A stretch of DNA of 64,000 nucleotides from UBA668 sp040081465 (lineage in GTDB: Bacteria; Actinomycetota; Acidimicrobiia; Acidimicrobiales; Ilumatobacteraceae), in NCBI GenBank assembly GCA_040081465.1, contig JBEBGL010000002.1:62001-126000 (forward strand), read 5' to 3'. The notes beneath the pieces were generated by a model. It saw nothing but the letters and a program-made list of their open reading frames with translations, did not search any database and had not been told where the DNA came from. A program made the translations under genes and the position numbers. Below, in pieces: positions 8,350 to 15,850 of this stretch. Every line of letters begins with the position of its first letter. Position 1 is the stretch's first letter.

Positions 8350-9198
8350 CTACGCAAGCGGGAACGCCATGTCGCAGAGAAGGTCGTCGGCTCCCGCTTC
8401 TTTGGGTTCGGCGATGTAGACCTCGCGACATGACAGACGGCTTCCTGTCCGCTCTTGCGCTTCAGGCGAGCATGCGACCGCGTCGTACGCAGCGATGATC
8501 GCGGGATATGACCACTGAGCCTTCGTGGTCCGCGTGAACGCTTCGTCGTGGGCAGGCTCGGTGCGAATGCCGATCACATCAGTCGGCGCAACACTTTCGG
8601 AACATCCAAGGATCGCCTCAATCGGCCCATCGCTTTCGTTGTCGACTGTGCCGTGGAAGATCAGGGTGAACGGGCCGGTTGGCTTGCTGCCCGCGAGATG
8701 CGCTGCGAACGCCGCCTTCGCCTCGCTGACGAAGACGTCAGTTTCGTCGGCATGCAGTCGACGTTGCATCGACATCACGCGTTGAGCAGGGACATGACGT
8801 GTTTGAACTTCGAACATCGGAGGCTCCTTGTGTCGCATTAGTGCTTGGATGTGAAGAATCAGGACACGGCGGCTCGAGTGGTGTGCTTCGGTGTCGCGTA
8901 GATAGCCCTCGAGTCGATCGCTAGCTACGTCGGCACTGGAGTCGAGGTCAGAGAGCACACGCGTGATCTCAGCCAAACTCACATCTGCGGCGCGGAGCAG
9001 ACCAATCAAGCGCGCGGTTTGCACTTGATCGGCTCGATACCGGCGGTAGCCGCTGCGAGGATCGACCTCGGCCGGCCGCAGCAATCCCGTGTCGTCGTAA
9101 ATCCGAAGCGCCTTAGCGGTCAACCGCGTCAAGCGGCCGAACTCGCCAATCGTGAACATCGCTTCGGATGGGTCCTGATTCGTCACGCCGTCCATCAT
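8350..9198 (-). CDS. MerR-family regulator with GyrI-like effector domain
   Basis: A 282-residue transcription factor. The N-terminal winged-helix MerR domain reads MFTIGEFGRLTRLTAKALRI and YDDTGLLRPAEVDPRSGYRRY, followed by a dimerisation helix (about 90-130). The C-terminal half is a GyrI/AraC-E-like small-molecule-binding domain of the type found in BltR/BmrR-like regulators. Two ATGs (9198 and 9195) lie just after a GGGG purine stretch, with another at 9159; I chose 9198. The gene is divergent from the ArsR/SRPBCC cassette and shares its control region, so the palindromes there may affect both directions. The inducer is unknown. Confidence 0.82.
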   Translation of the reverse strand: MMDGVTNQDPSEAMFTIGEFGRLTRLTAKALRIYDDTGLLRPAEVDPRSGYRRYRADQVQTARLIGLLRAADVSLAEITRVLSDLDSSADVASDRLEGYLRDTEAHHSSRRVLILHIQALMRHKEPPMFEVQTRHVPAQRVMSMQRRLHADETDVFVSEAKAAFAAHLAGSKPTGPFTLIFHGTVDNESDGPIEAILGCSESVAPTDVIGIRTEPAHDEAFTRTTKAQWSYPAIIAAYDAVACSPEAQERTGSRLSCREVYIAEPKEAGADDLLCDMAFPLA

Positions 9199-9238
9199 CG
9201 AGCTTGCCCCAAGGGACGAGTCAAGCGTTCGGTTCAGT

Positions 9239-9254
9239 TCAACCTTTTGGTTGA
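9239..9254. promoter_or_regulatory. Operator 1: perfect 16-bp palindrome over the -35 box
   Basis: TCAACC-TTTT-GGTTGA is a perfect inverted repeat with 6-bp arms. Its right end overlaps the TTGACA -35 element at 9251-9256 of the arsR-type promoter. The same core recurs at 9283-9300, with centres 45 bp apart. The position suggests the binding site of the ArsR-type regulator encoded downstream; this is inferred from placement and symmetry. Confidence 0.75.
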
Positions 9255-9279
9255 CAACGACTACCGATCTCGCTATCTT
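9251..9279 (+). promoter_or_regulatory. Sigma-A type promoter for the ArsR/SRPBCC cassette
   Basis: A consensus -35 TTGACA (9251-9256) is separated by exactly 17 bp from a good -10 TATCTT (9274-9279). Transcription should start near 9286, inside the second palindrome, leaving a leader of about 25 bases with the Shine-Dalgarno GAGGAGG at 9298-9304 before the GTG at 9310. This is the clearest promoter in the window. Confidence 0.75.
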
Positions 9280-9282
9280 GTG

Positions 9283-9300
9283 CTCAACCATTTGGTTGAG
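9283..9300. promoter_or_regulatory. Operator 2: perfect 18-bp palindrome at the transcription start
   Basis: CTCAACC-ATTT-GGTTGAG is a perfect inverted repeat with 7-bp arms, sharing the CAACC-N4-GGTTG core with the site at 9239-9254. It lies just downstream of the -10 box and overlaps the start of the Shine-Dalgarno sequence, an ideal place for a repressor to block transcription initiation. Confidence 0.75.
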
Positions 9301-9309
9301 GAGGTGTTT

Positions 9310-9651
9310 GTGCCGGCTGATCAGTTATCGAGAGCGTTTGCGGCACTTGCCGATCCGACGCGCCGCGAGATTGTTCGCACGCTGGCTCTCGGCGACGCAA
9401 CGCTTGTCGAGCTGTCCGAACCGCACGACATGACTGTGCAAGCCGTCTCCAAACATCTGCGTGTGCTGGAAGATGCCGGGCTCGTGACACGCAGTCGCGA
9501 TGCGCAGCGGCGGCCGGCGCACCTGGAAGCGGAGGTCTTCGACCTAATGACGAAGTGGATCGAGCGGTACCGCCGCGAAGCCGAACAGCGTTACCAGCGC
9601 CTAGATGCGCTGCTTGAAGAAACCAAACCCAAACGAGGAGCAAAGAAATGA
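9310..9651 (+). CDS. ArsR-family winged-helix repressor
   Basis: A 113-residue ArsR/SmtB-type regulator. FAALADPTRREIVRTLALG is the signature first helix pair and MTVQAVSKHLRVLEDAGLV is the recognition-helix region, followed by a short wing (RSRDAQRR). The ArsR metal-binding ELCVC box is absent, so it is not an obvious metal sensor. The GTG at 9310 is preceded by GAGGAGG at 9298-9304. The stop overlaps the SRPBCC gene (ATGA). ArsR-SRPBCC pairs are a common two-gene arrangement in soil and aquatic bacteria. The two palindromes in its promoter point to autorepression. An in-frame GTG at 9304 sits on the Shine-Dalgarno sequence and is rejected. Confidence 0.9.
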   Translation: MPADQLSRAFAALADPTRREIVRTLALGDATLVELSEPHDMTVQAVSKHLRVLEDAGLVTRSRDAQRRPAHLEAEVFDLMTKWIERYRREAEQRYQRLDALLEETKPKRGAKK

Positions 9652-10124
9652 GCCAGTCATTTGAAACAGAATTCGAGATCGACAAGGACGTTCCGCTTGT
9701 GCGGATCATCCGCGAGTTCGCCGCCGAACCGGCACGGGTATTCGCCGCGCACGCCGATGGCGCGCTGTACGCGAAATGGATCGGCCCGGCTAACTCGAAC
9801 GTGACGATCGACCATTGGGACTGCCGCACCGGCGGCTCTTACCGCTGGGCGATCACGCGAGAAGACTTCGATGCCAGGTTCTTCGGCAGCTTTCACGACG
9901 TTCGCCCGAACGAATTGATCGTGCAGACTTTCACGTTCGAGGGAATGCGCGGCGAGGTCGCGTTAGAGAAGGTGCACTTCGCGGCAACCGGGAAGGGTCA
10001 CACATTGCTTACAACCACGTCGCTCGTCGACTCGTTCGCGGATCGCGACGCCTTCGTCGCTAGCGGAATGGTCTCCGGTGTCACCGATGGCTACAACGCG
10101 CTCGACGGGATTCTCGCCAGCTAG
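9648..10124 (+). CDS. SRPBCC (AHSA1-like) ligand-binding protein
   Basis: A 158-residue START/Bet v1-like fold protein. Family features include REFAAEPARVFAAHADGAL, the aromatic YAKWIGP segment, a GGSYRWAI strand and FFGSFHDVRPNELIVQTFTFEG. The C-terminal helix follows ASGMVSGVTDGYNALDGIL. Such proteins bind hydrophobic ligands; the ligand and any enzyme activity are unknown. It is translationally coupled to the ArsR gene by a 4-bp overlap and probably shares its control. It ends in a 4-bp overlap with the convergent small acidic gene. Confidence 0.86.
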   Translation: MSQSFETEFEIDKDVPLVRIIREFAAEPARVFAAHADGALYAKWIGPANSNVTIDHWDCRTGGSYRWAITREDFDARFFGSFHDVRPNELIVQTFTFEGMRGEVALEKVHFAATGKGHTLLTTTSLVDSFADRDAFVASGMVSGVTDGYNALDGILAS

Positions 10125-10411
10125 CCAACCAACGCGCGCAACCGACGAACCTCGCGAACGAGCCGCACGACGTCTTGTCGACTTGCAGCAATGAAGTCGA
10201 GGTCGTCACTCCCCGCCGGCCGCGAACCACCGGCGAACGAGAACTTCACATACATGTCGGACGACTCGTCGTCGGTTGCGCCCGTTTGGATAAATGTGTC
10301 GCCGCTGGTGTGGTCGCGACCTTCGACGAACGCTCGCCACGGACCAACCGTCGCTCGCTCGGCACGAGCTTCGATTAGCTCTAGTTCGTCGTCGGTGAGT
10401 TCGTCGTTCAT
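10121..10411 (-). CDS. Small acidic conserved hypothetical protein
   Basis: A 96-residue soluble protein with no signal or membrane segment. The N-terminus is strongly acidic (MNDELTDDELELIEARAE) and followed by RATVGPWRAFVEGRD, a pattern I have seen in short actinobacterial and phage hypothetical proteins (A-R-A..A-T-x-G-P-W). The C-terminus DLDFIAASRQDVVRLVREV is a basic-acidic helix. It is convergent with the SRPBCC gene, overlapping by 4 bases. No function is assigned. Codon use looks normal for the region, so I consider it real. Confidence 0.65.
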   Translation of the reverse strand: MNDELTDDELELIEARAERATVGPWRAFVEGRDHTSGDTFIQTGATDDESSDMYVKFSFAGGSRPAGSDDLDFIAASRQDVVRLVREVRRLRALVG

Positions 10412-10443
10412 GCGTCCATGATGGCCGCTCGCAACGCGCTAGC

Positions 10444-11064
10444 TCAGCAACGCGCTCGCATCGTCGCGACACCCTCGCCGGTGCAGTTGTTGAGAGCTCC
10501 GGCGCGACCACTCATCGCCAAGATTAAATCCATACCCGGGCCGGCGACCTCTGGGCCGTCACCGAACGTCCAATCGACGTCGGTTGCGCGCAACTTCAAT
10601 CCCGCGGAGCGCTTCTTGCCGCCGAGCGGCTTGCCCGTTGTCTGATACGCACCCGCGAGGGCCACGACGTGTGCTTCCGGATGCTTGCGCGTAGAGCCAA
10701 TCGCGCGACGGATGTCTTCGCCGTGGCACATGTATTCGCCAAGCGGCACGTACTTCGGACCAGGCGGAGTCTTGGTGGCGTTCAACGTCTTCGCGAAGCC
10801 GGCCAACACATCCGCATTCGAGCCCTGGTTGAACTTGACCAAATCCTTTGCCACGAACTTGTTGAAGTTGAAGCCCGTGGTGAACATCCCTTTGAAGAAA
10901 TTCGGCGCTGTCTGGTTTCCGAGCGCCGTCATGTGCGCGACCAGATGGCGAACCGTCCACGGGTCGCACACCGTCATCGTCGACCATTGGGGTTCGGTAA
11001 GACCCTCCAGTTCGGTGTACAGGGCCTTGCGTTCTGCGTCGGCCATTGCTGCGTAATCAGTCAT
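10444..11064 (-). CDS. Mycothiol-dependent maleylpyruvate isomerase-family (DinB-fold) protein
   Basis: A 206-residue four-helix-bundle protein of the TIGR03083 type. The metal-binding His residues are recognisable in DPWTVRHLVAHM (near residue 40-45) and in GEYMCHGEDIRR (near 130). Members use mycothiol for isomerase or S-transferase reactions, or protect against reactive compounds. The ATG at 11064 is preceded by AGGAAG. It is transcribed away from the ArsR/YCII cassette across a 20-bp palindrome, so the neighbouring ArsR protein may repress both directions. Substrate unknown. Confidence 0.82.
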   Translation of the reverse strand: MTDYAAMADAERKALYTELEGLTEPQWSTMTVCDPWTVRHLVAHMTALGNQTAPNFFKGMFTTGFNFNKFVAKDLVKFNQGSNADVLAGFAKTLNATKTPPGPKYVPLGEYMCHGEDIRRAIGSTRKHPEAHVVALAGAYQTTGKPLGGKKRSAGLKLRATDVDWTFGDGPEVAGPGMDLILAMSGRAGALNNCTGEGVATMRARC

Positions 11065-11085
11065 CTTCCTAGGTCCTCCGGCTAT

Positions 11086-11105
11086 AGTTAACTTCTAAGT
11101 TAACT
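11086..11105. promoter_or_regulatory. 20-bp palindromic operator between DinB-like and ArsR genes
   Basis: AGTTAACTT-CT-AAGTTAACT is a perfect inverted repeat with 9-bp arms. It sits in the divergent spacer 11065-11116, 11 bases before the ATG of the ArsR gene. A TATAGT at 11083-11088 is a candidate -10 box for the plus strand and overlaps the left arm; no convincing -35 is seen. The AT-rich sequence stands out from the GC-rich surroundings. Likely bound by the adjacent ArsR protein. Confidence 0.72.
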
Positions 11106-11116
11106 GTATCGCGACC

Positions 11117-11485
11117 ATGGCTCCCGAATCAAACGACCTCGACGCAATCTTCGAAGCGCTCGCCAACAAGCACCGGCGAGCGATCGTTTACGCCGTTGGG
11201 CTGCAGCCGTTCTCGATCACGCAACTCGCCGAGATGCGCGACCTCTCGCTGCCCGCGATCCACAAGCACATCAAAATCCTCGAGAGCGCCGGGCTAGTCG
11301 TGCGCCGCAAGATGGGTCGCACCAACTTTCTGACGCTTGACCCGCGATCCGTCCAAGTGCTGCAGGATTGGCTGCAGCAGTACCACACGTACTGGGGCTC
11401 CGCTGAGGCGAGCTTTGCGAACTACGCCAGCCACCTCGGCGCCGACCAACCGAACGCACAACCCACGAACAAGGAGAAGCGATGA
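11117..11485 (+). CDS. ArsR-family winged-helix regulator
   Basis: A 122-residue regulator with the ArsR start FEALANKHRRAIVYAVGLQP, the helix-turn-helix FSITQLAEMRDLSLPAIHKH and the following IKILESAGLVVRRKMGRT wing. No metal-ligand Cys box is present. The C-terminal region QDWLQQYHTYWGSAEASFANY is an aromatic helix typical of ArsR regulators paired with SRPBCC-like or YCII-like partners. The gene begins 11 bases after a 20-bp palindrome and overlaps the next gene by ATGA. It is not a recent duplicate of the ArsR protein at 9310: the helices differ and the operators are unrelated in sequence. Confidence 0.88.
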   Translation: MAPESNDLDAIFEALANKHRRAIVYAVGLQPFSITQLAEMRDLSLPAIHKHIKILESAGLVVRRKMGRTNFLTLDPRSVQVLQDWLQQYHTYWGSAEASFANYASHLGADQPNAQPTNKEKR

Positions 11486-11766
11486 AGAAGTTCATATTCC
11501 TGTACGGCGACAAATCTGGCGGAGCCGGCGTGAGGGAAGACTGGATGCAATGGTTCGCATCGATCGGGGCCAGCATCGTCGACAACGGAAACCCCTTCGG
11601 CGACGGCCGCGAGGTCAACAAGCAAGGGTCTCGCGACTTGGCGGGCGACGGAACGCCGATCACCGGCTACACGATTGTCAACGCCGAAAGCATGGAAGCA
11701 GCCGCGAAGCTGCTCGACGGAGTTCCGATCGACGGCGTGAGGATCTACGAAGCGCTGCCGATGTAG
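11482..11766 (+). CDS. YCII-related small protein
   Basis: A 94-residue alpha-beta protein beginning MKKFIFLYGDKSGG, with a central GTPITGYTIVNAESMEAAAKLL and a final IYEALPM. This matches the YCII/DGPF-domain pattern (dimeric ferredoxin-like fold) seen next to ArsR or sigma-70 regulators in many actinobacteria. The biochemical role of the family is poorly known. Coupled to the ArsR gene by an ATGA overlap and therefore probably controlled by the palindrome at 11086-11105. Confidence 0.77.
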   Translation: MKKFIFLYGDKSGGAGVREDWMQWFASIGASIVDNGNPFGDGREVNKQGSRDLAGDGTPITGYTIVNAESMEAAAKLLDGVPIDGVRIYEALPM

Positions 11767-11787
11767 TCGCGAATACTCTGTGAACCG

Positions 11788-12381
11788 ATGACCGCTCCAC
11801 GACACGCACTCAGATCGGAACTAGACGCGGCGGCCGGTGTGCTCACCGACGCGTTCGCGAACGACCCATGGTTCAACTGGCTGTACCCGTCTGTCGAGCA
11901 GTGGCCGAGTGATCCGAACGCATGGTTTGCGTTGGTACTCGGGCGTGCGTTTGCAAAGGGTCACACGTTCGTGACCGATTCGGGCGCGACGAACTGGATC
12001 CCACCCGACGTTCACTTCCCGGAAGGCGACGACATCGATCTCGCCGTCGGACTACTTCAGTCGCAGATCGGCGAACGTGCGGGAGCCGCGCTTGGTGTGA
12101 TCGGGCAAGGCGGCACCGCATTCCCGGACACACCACGGTTTCATTGCGTGTACGTCGGGGTGAGCAAATCCGCACAGGGTCGGGGTATCGGCGGTGCACT
12201 GATGGCTCGGGTGCTCGACATCTGTGACCGCGATGGATTCCCCGCTTCGCTCACCTCGACCAACGATGTGAACCTGCCTTGGTACCGCTCGCTCGGCTTC
12301 AACGAGATCGGCGAGGTCGCGGTGCCTGGCGCCGACTTCAAACTGCGGCCTATGTGGCGCGACCCACGTACGCTCGGCTGA
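11788..12381 (+). CDS. GNAT-family N-acetyltransferase
   Basis: A 197-residue acetyltransferase. The acetyl-CoA pyrophosphate-binding loop is SAQGRGIGGALMARVL (motif A, Q/RxxGxG/A), preceded by the beta-strand FHCVYVGV and followed by LTSTNDVNLPWYRSLGF (motif B). The N-terminal ELDAAAGVLTDAFANDPWFNWLYP is typical of the actinobacterial subgroup that acts on small molecules. Substrate cannot be inferred. It starts 21 bases after the YCII gene and its TGA stop shares one base with the ATG of the sulfatase, suggesting joint transcription. Confidence 0.86.
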   Translation: MTAPRHALRSELDAAAGVLTDAFANDPWFNWLYPSVEQWPSDPNAWFALVLGRAFAKGHTFVTDSGATNWIPPDVHFPEGDDIDLAVGLLQSQIGERAGAALGVIGQGGTAFPDTPRFHCVYVGVSKSAQGRGIGGALMARVLDICDRDGFPASLTSTNDVNLPWYRSLGFNEIGEVAVPGADFKLRPMWRDPRTLG

Positions 12382-13835
12382 TGCGCCCGAACATTCTCTT
12401 TGTCACGCTCGATCAGTTCCGGGCCGACTCGTATGGCGCGGCCGGCCATCCGCTCGTGCGCACACCAAACCTCGATGCCATCGCCGGCGCCGGAGTGCAG
12501 TTCGCACGCCACTACGCGCAAGCAGCACCATGCGCACCCGGCCGTGCGGCGTTGTACACCGGCACCTATCAGATGAACAATCGCGTCGTCGCCAACGGAA
12601 CTCCTTTGGACTTTCGCTTCGACAACGTTGCGCGCGCTGCACTGCGCGCTGGTTATCACCCAGTCATGTTCGGCTACACCGACCAGGCCGCCGATCCCCG
12701 ACGCATCACGGACCCGAACGATCCTCGCCTCTCGAACTGGGAGGGCGTGCTACCCGGCTTCGAGGAACTGTTGTGCCTTGACGAACGCCACGAGCCATGG
12801 CTCGCTTGGCTGAAGACACTCGGCTATTCAGATCGCACCGTCACCGACTGGGAGTACGCGCTCTCAACGGAGCACAAGCGGCCGGCGGAGCACTCGGTCA
12901 CGCAGTTCCTCACCGACTACTTCCTGGACTGGTTGAGCACGCAGGACGGTCCGTGGTTCGCGCATACGTCGTACATTCGCCCGCATCCGCCCTACAGAGC
13001 GGCCGGCGAGTACGAGGCGATGTACTCCCCCGCCGACTGCCCGCCACCGCTTCCGATTCCAGAACCAGTGCACCGCCTACACGCGGCATTGCTCGAGGCC
13101 ACGGGCTGTCCGACCGACCCCGCGAAACTCGCGTACTTATGTGCGCAGTACTACGGAATGATCAGCGAGGTCGACCACCACCTCGGTCGCATCGTCGATG
13201 CACTTAAGCAACGGGGCGAGTGGGAGAACACAGTGATCGTGATCACCGCAGATCACGGCGAGCAGCTCGGCGATCAAGGTCTGCAGCAGAAGTGCGGCTA
13301 CTTCGAAAGCAGCTACCACATCATCGGCATCGTTCGCGACCCCGCGCAACCGGCTGGCCACGGGACTGTCGTCAACGACTTCACCGAGAACGTCGACATC
13401 ATGCCGACCCTGTGCGAGATGATGAACGTGCCGGTGCCAGTGCAATGCGACGGACTACCACTGACGCCGTTTCTGCGGGGTGAGCGGCCGCCGCACTGGC
13501 GACGCAGCGCGCACTACGAATGGGATTGGCGCGACGTGATCATCGGCCAGCGCGAGCATCCGTGGCAGTGGGATCGCCGATTGGAACGCAACAACCTTGC
13601 CGTGCTGCGAACTGAGACTCACGCTTACGTGCAGTTTGGCGAAGGCGACTGGCTGTGCTTCGACTTAGCCGCCGATCCGACATGGCAAACGCAAACCACC
13701 GACGCAGCCGTCATATTGCCGTTGGCGCAAGAGATGTTGGTGTGGCGCCAACAGCACCTCGATCGTCAGCTCAGCGGAATGTTGCTACGCAACGGTGGCA
13801 TTGGCCGCCACCCCGACCCGGTTCCGGTCAGCTGA
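12381..13835 (+). CDS. Sulfatase/phosphonate monoester hydrolase-family enzyme
   Basis: A 484-residue alkaline phosphatase-superfamily hydrolase. RPNILFVTLDQFRADSYG carries the first metal-binding Asp, and CAPGRAALYTG is the formylglycine motif CxPxR with Gly at the position usually Ser. A second metal site is ITADHGEQLGDQG, and FVTENVDIMPTLCE-like residues follow (DFTENVDIMPTL). No signal peptide is seen, so the enzyme should be cytosolic, as in phosphonate monoester hydrolase relatives and unlike secreted sulfatases. The ATG at 12381 is chosen because MRPNILFVTLDQ is the conserved beginning. Its 3' end overlaps trmB by 8 bases. A formylglycine-generating enzyme is not encoded in this window. 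Confidence 0.88.
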   Translation: MRPNILFVTLDQFRADSYGAAGHPLVRTPNLDAIAGAGVQFARHYAQAAPCAPGRAALYTGTYQMNNRVVANGTPLDFRFDNVARAALRAGYHPVMFGYTDQAADPRRITDPNDPRLSNWEGVLPGFEELLCLDERHEPWLAWLKTLGYSDRTVTDWEYALSTEHKRPAEHSVTQFLTDYFLDWLSTQDGPWFAHTSYIRPHPPYRAAGEYEAMYSPADCPPPLPIPEPVHRLHAALLEATGCPTDPAKLAYLCAQYYGMISEVDHHLGRIVDALKQRGEWENTVIVITADHGEQLGDQGLQQKCGYFESSYHIIGIVRDPAQPAGHGTVVNDFTENVDIMPTLCEMMNVPVPVQCDGLPLTPFLRGERPPHWRRSAHYEWDWRDVIIGQREHPWQWDRRLERNNLAVLRTETHAYVQFGEGDWLCFDLAADPTWQTQTTDAAVILPLAQEMLVWRQQHLDRQLSGMLLRNGGIGRHPDPVPVS

Positions 13836-14514
13836 CGCGTTCGTAAATCAAGTCGATTGGTTCGCGCCCCTCGGCGATACCACGAGTTTCGAAGCGCGTG
13901 ACCGGCCGCCACGCGGGCCGCGGCACGACGCCGCCGAGCAGTCGCGAATCCAGAGCACAAAGTCGCTTGACCTGATCCGCGTAGTCCGCGATGTCGGTGG
14001 CTACGTGGAGAGTCCCACCAATGCGCAACGCGTCAACCAGGTCGGCGATGACCTCCGGGCGAGCAAGCCGGCGATTCCGTTGGCTTGTTTTCGGCCACGG
14101 GTCTGGAAAGAACATGCGCACACCCGCCAGCGACGCGACCGGTATTCGGGGAAGCAACTCAATCACGTCGTGTTCAACGACTCGCACGTGCTGCCAATCG
14201 TTGCGATCAATCGCTTCGAGAACGACCACGACCCCGTTCGTGTGAACGTCGACCCCGACGACTGCCTCGTTCGGACGTTGCGCTGCCATCTCGATCAACG
14301 CTTCGCCACCACCAAAGCCAATGTCGAGCACGACGTCGATCGGCGGTTGCAACGCCGGGAAGACGTCGTTCCATTGAAGTCCGTCACCCTCCACAGCCAA
14401 CGACCACCGAGCAGTGAGCTCGCGATACAACGCTGTGCGCTCCGGCGAAAGTCGTCGGCGCCGTACGCGAAAACTGCGGATGGGAGGATGCGGCGGCGAC
14501 ACCATTGGGTTCAT
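13828..14514 (-). CDS. trmB: tRNA (guanine-N7)-methyltransferase
   Basis: Methylates N7 of G46 in the variable loop of tRNA using S-adenosylmethionine. The protein has 228 residues. The N-terminal basic segment RSFRVRRRRLSPERT precedes the SAM-binding loop VVLDIGFGGGEALIEMA and VGVDVH. The family signature FPDPWPKTSQRNRRL is intact, as is the region TLHVATDIADYADQV. The ATG at 14514 has GGTGG a few bases upstream. It leaves only 28 bases to the divergent EamA gene, so the two share a very short promoter region. Convergent with and slightly overlapping the sulfatase gene. Confidence 0.95.
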   Translation of the reverse strand: MNPMVSPPHPPIRSFRVRRRRLSPERTALYRELTARWSLAVEGDGLQWNDVFPALQPPIDVVLDIGFGGGEALIEMAAQRPNEAVVGVDVHTNGVVVVLEAIDRNDWQHVRVVEHDVIELLPRIPVASLAGVRMFFPDPWPKTSQRNRRLARPEVIADLVDALRIGGTLHVATDIADYADQVKRLCALDSRLLGGVVPRPAWRPVTRFETRGIAEGREPIDLIYERVS

Positions 14515-14542
14515 TGCTACCACCGATAATCTCGACTGCGAC

Positions 14543-15487
14543 ATGCAGCGGGAAGAGCAGCTCGACGAGCACCACGAACGAGTTCGCTTGCCGGTCGTCG
14601 CGTCGCTGCTCGCGCTCGGCTCGGGTGTCGTGTGGAGCCTTGGCATCGTCAACGCCCGCAAGGCCAATAGCACTGATGCATTCCAATACCTGATCTGGCG
14701 CTCGATTGGTGTGATCGCCGTCATCGAAGCGATCGGACTATGGCGACGTCAACGCCCGCGCCTGGTCGTCGCGTGGACTACCGGGCGCGTGATGGCGGCA
14801 GCCAACTTCGGCATCTTCCTTGCATCGCTTTCATTCGTCTACGCGGTGAAGACGACTACTCCAGCGAACACCGCGTTTCTGAGTTCGCTTACCCCACTGG
14901 TCGCCATGGTCTTCGCAACATTCCTCGGCGAGAAGCTGACGCGCTCGACCATCATCGCCCTCGCAGTCGGCATCGCCGGCGTCACCGTTACGGTCTTTGG
15001 CGATCTCGGTGCCGGCAACATGAAGGGCAACATTGCGGCATTCTCTTCATCCATCGGGTTCGCGATGTACGCGACCTGCGTGCGCACCGACCGCAATCGC
15101 GACTGGTCGCCCGCGCTCTCGGGCTATAGCGCGCTGATGGTCGCAGTGTGCTCGATCATCACGCTTGCCAGCGGTCGGACGTTGTTTCCACCCGCCGCCG
15201 ATATGGCATACGCGCTGTCGCACGGTGCCGTGCTGATCGTGGTCGGCACACTGATGTTCAACGAAGCGAGCAAGCACCTTCCGACTGTTCCGATGACGGT
15301 CTTCACACAGACCGAGATGGCGTTTGCCCCGATTTGGGGAATCCTTCTGCTGAACTTGCATCCGAAGGGCTGGACGCTGGTCGGCGGGGCGATCATCTTC
15401 AGCGCCGTCGTCGGCAAGGCCGTCTACGACTCGACGCGTGGCGTGCCGCAGCGTTTCGTCGCCGTGCCCGACGTTCCACTGCTCTAG
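14543..15487 (+). CDS. EamA/DMT-superfamily permease
   Basis: A 314-residue inner-membrane protein with about ten hydrophobic segments in two EamA repeats, for example LPVVASLLALGSGVVWSLGI, FGIFLASLSFVYAV, TIIALAVGIAGVTVTVFG and GWTLVGGAIIFSAVVG. The conserved EamA feature NTAFLSSLTPLVAMVFATFL followed by GEKLT is present in the first half, and an equivalent MTVFTQTEMAFAPIWGILLL in the second. Family members export amino acids, metabolites or drugs; the substrate is unknown. The ATG at 14543 is preferred to an upstream GTG that would overlap divergent trmB. Confidence 0.88.
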   Translation: MQREEQLDEHHERVRLPVVASLLALGSGVVWSLGIVNARKANSTDAFQYLIWRSIGVIAVIEAIGLWRRQRPRLVVAWTTGRVMAAANFGIFLASLSFVYAVKTTTPANTAFLSSLTPLVAMVFATFLGEKLTRSTIIALAVGIAGVTVTVFGDLGAGNMKGNIAAFSSSIGFAMYATCVRTDRNRDWSPALSGYSALMVAVCSIITLASGRTLFPPAADMAYALSHGAVLIVVGTLMFNEASKHLPTVPMTVFTQTEMAFAPIWGILLLNLHPKGWTLVGGAIIFSAVVGKAVYDSTRGVPQRFVAVPDVPLL

Positions 15488-15508
15488 TAAATCTGCGAGT
15501 CTGTGGGC

Positions 15509-15850
15509 ATGCCATCCGACGAGTGCTGGCTGGTTTCGGCCGGTCACGTGCTAGCCAGCGCCGAGCGCGCTCGCAGTCGCGAGTCGCGCGCACGCGGGTT
15601 GCTCGGCCGCGATGGCATCGGTGGCGCGTTGGTGTTGTCGCCGTGTCGCAGCGTGCACACAATCGGCATGCGCTTCCCCATCGACGTGGCGTACCTCGAC
15701 GAGCAGGGCTTCGTACTCAAAGTCGCGCACATGCACCGAAACCGCATTGGCCTGCCCGTGTGGAAGGCGACGAGCGTCGTCGAGGCGGAGGCCGGCGCGT
15801 TCGAACGGTGGGGCCTGCAGGTCGGCCAACAGGTGGAGGTGCGCGAGTGA
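15509..15850 (+). CDS. DUF192 protein
   Basis: A 113-residue DUF192 protein. The pattern is well conserved: ARSRESRARGLLGRDGIGGALVL, then SPCRSVHTIGMRFPIDVAYLD, then a GFVLKVAHM strand and the terminal ERWGLQVGQQVEV. Family members are often exported, but this one has no signal peptide. Function unknown. The ATG at 15509 is chosen over GTG 15503, 6 bases upstream. The TGA stop overlaps the GTG start of rsmI (GTGA), so the two are translationally coupled. Confidence 0.85.
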   Translation: MPSDECWLVSAGHVLASAERARSRESRARGLLGRDGIGGALVLSPCRSVHTIGMRFPIDVAYLDEQGFVLKVAHMHRNRIGLPVWKATSVVEAEAGAFERWGLQVGQQVEVRE

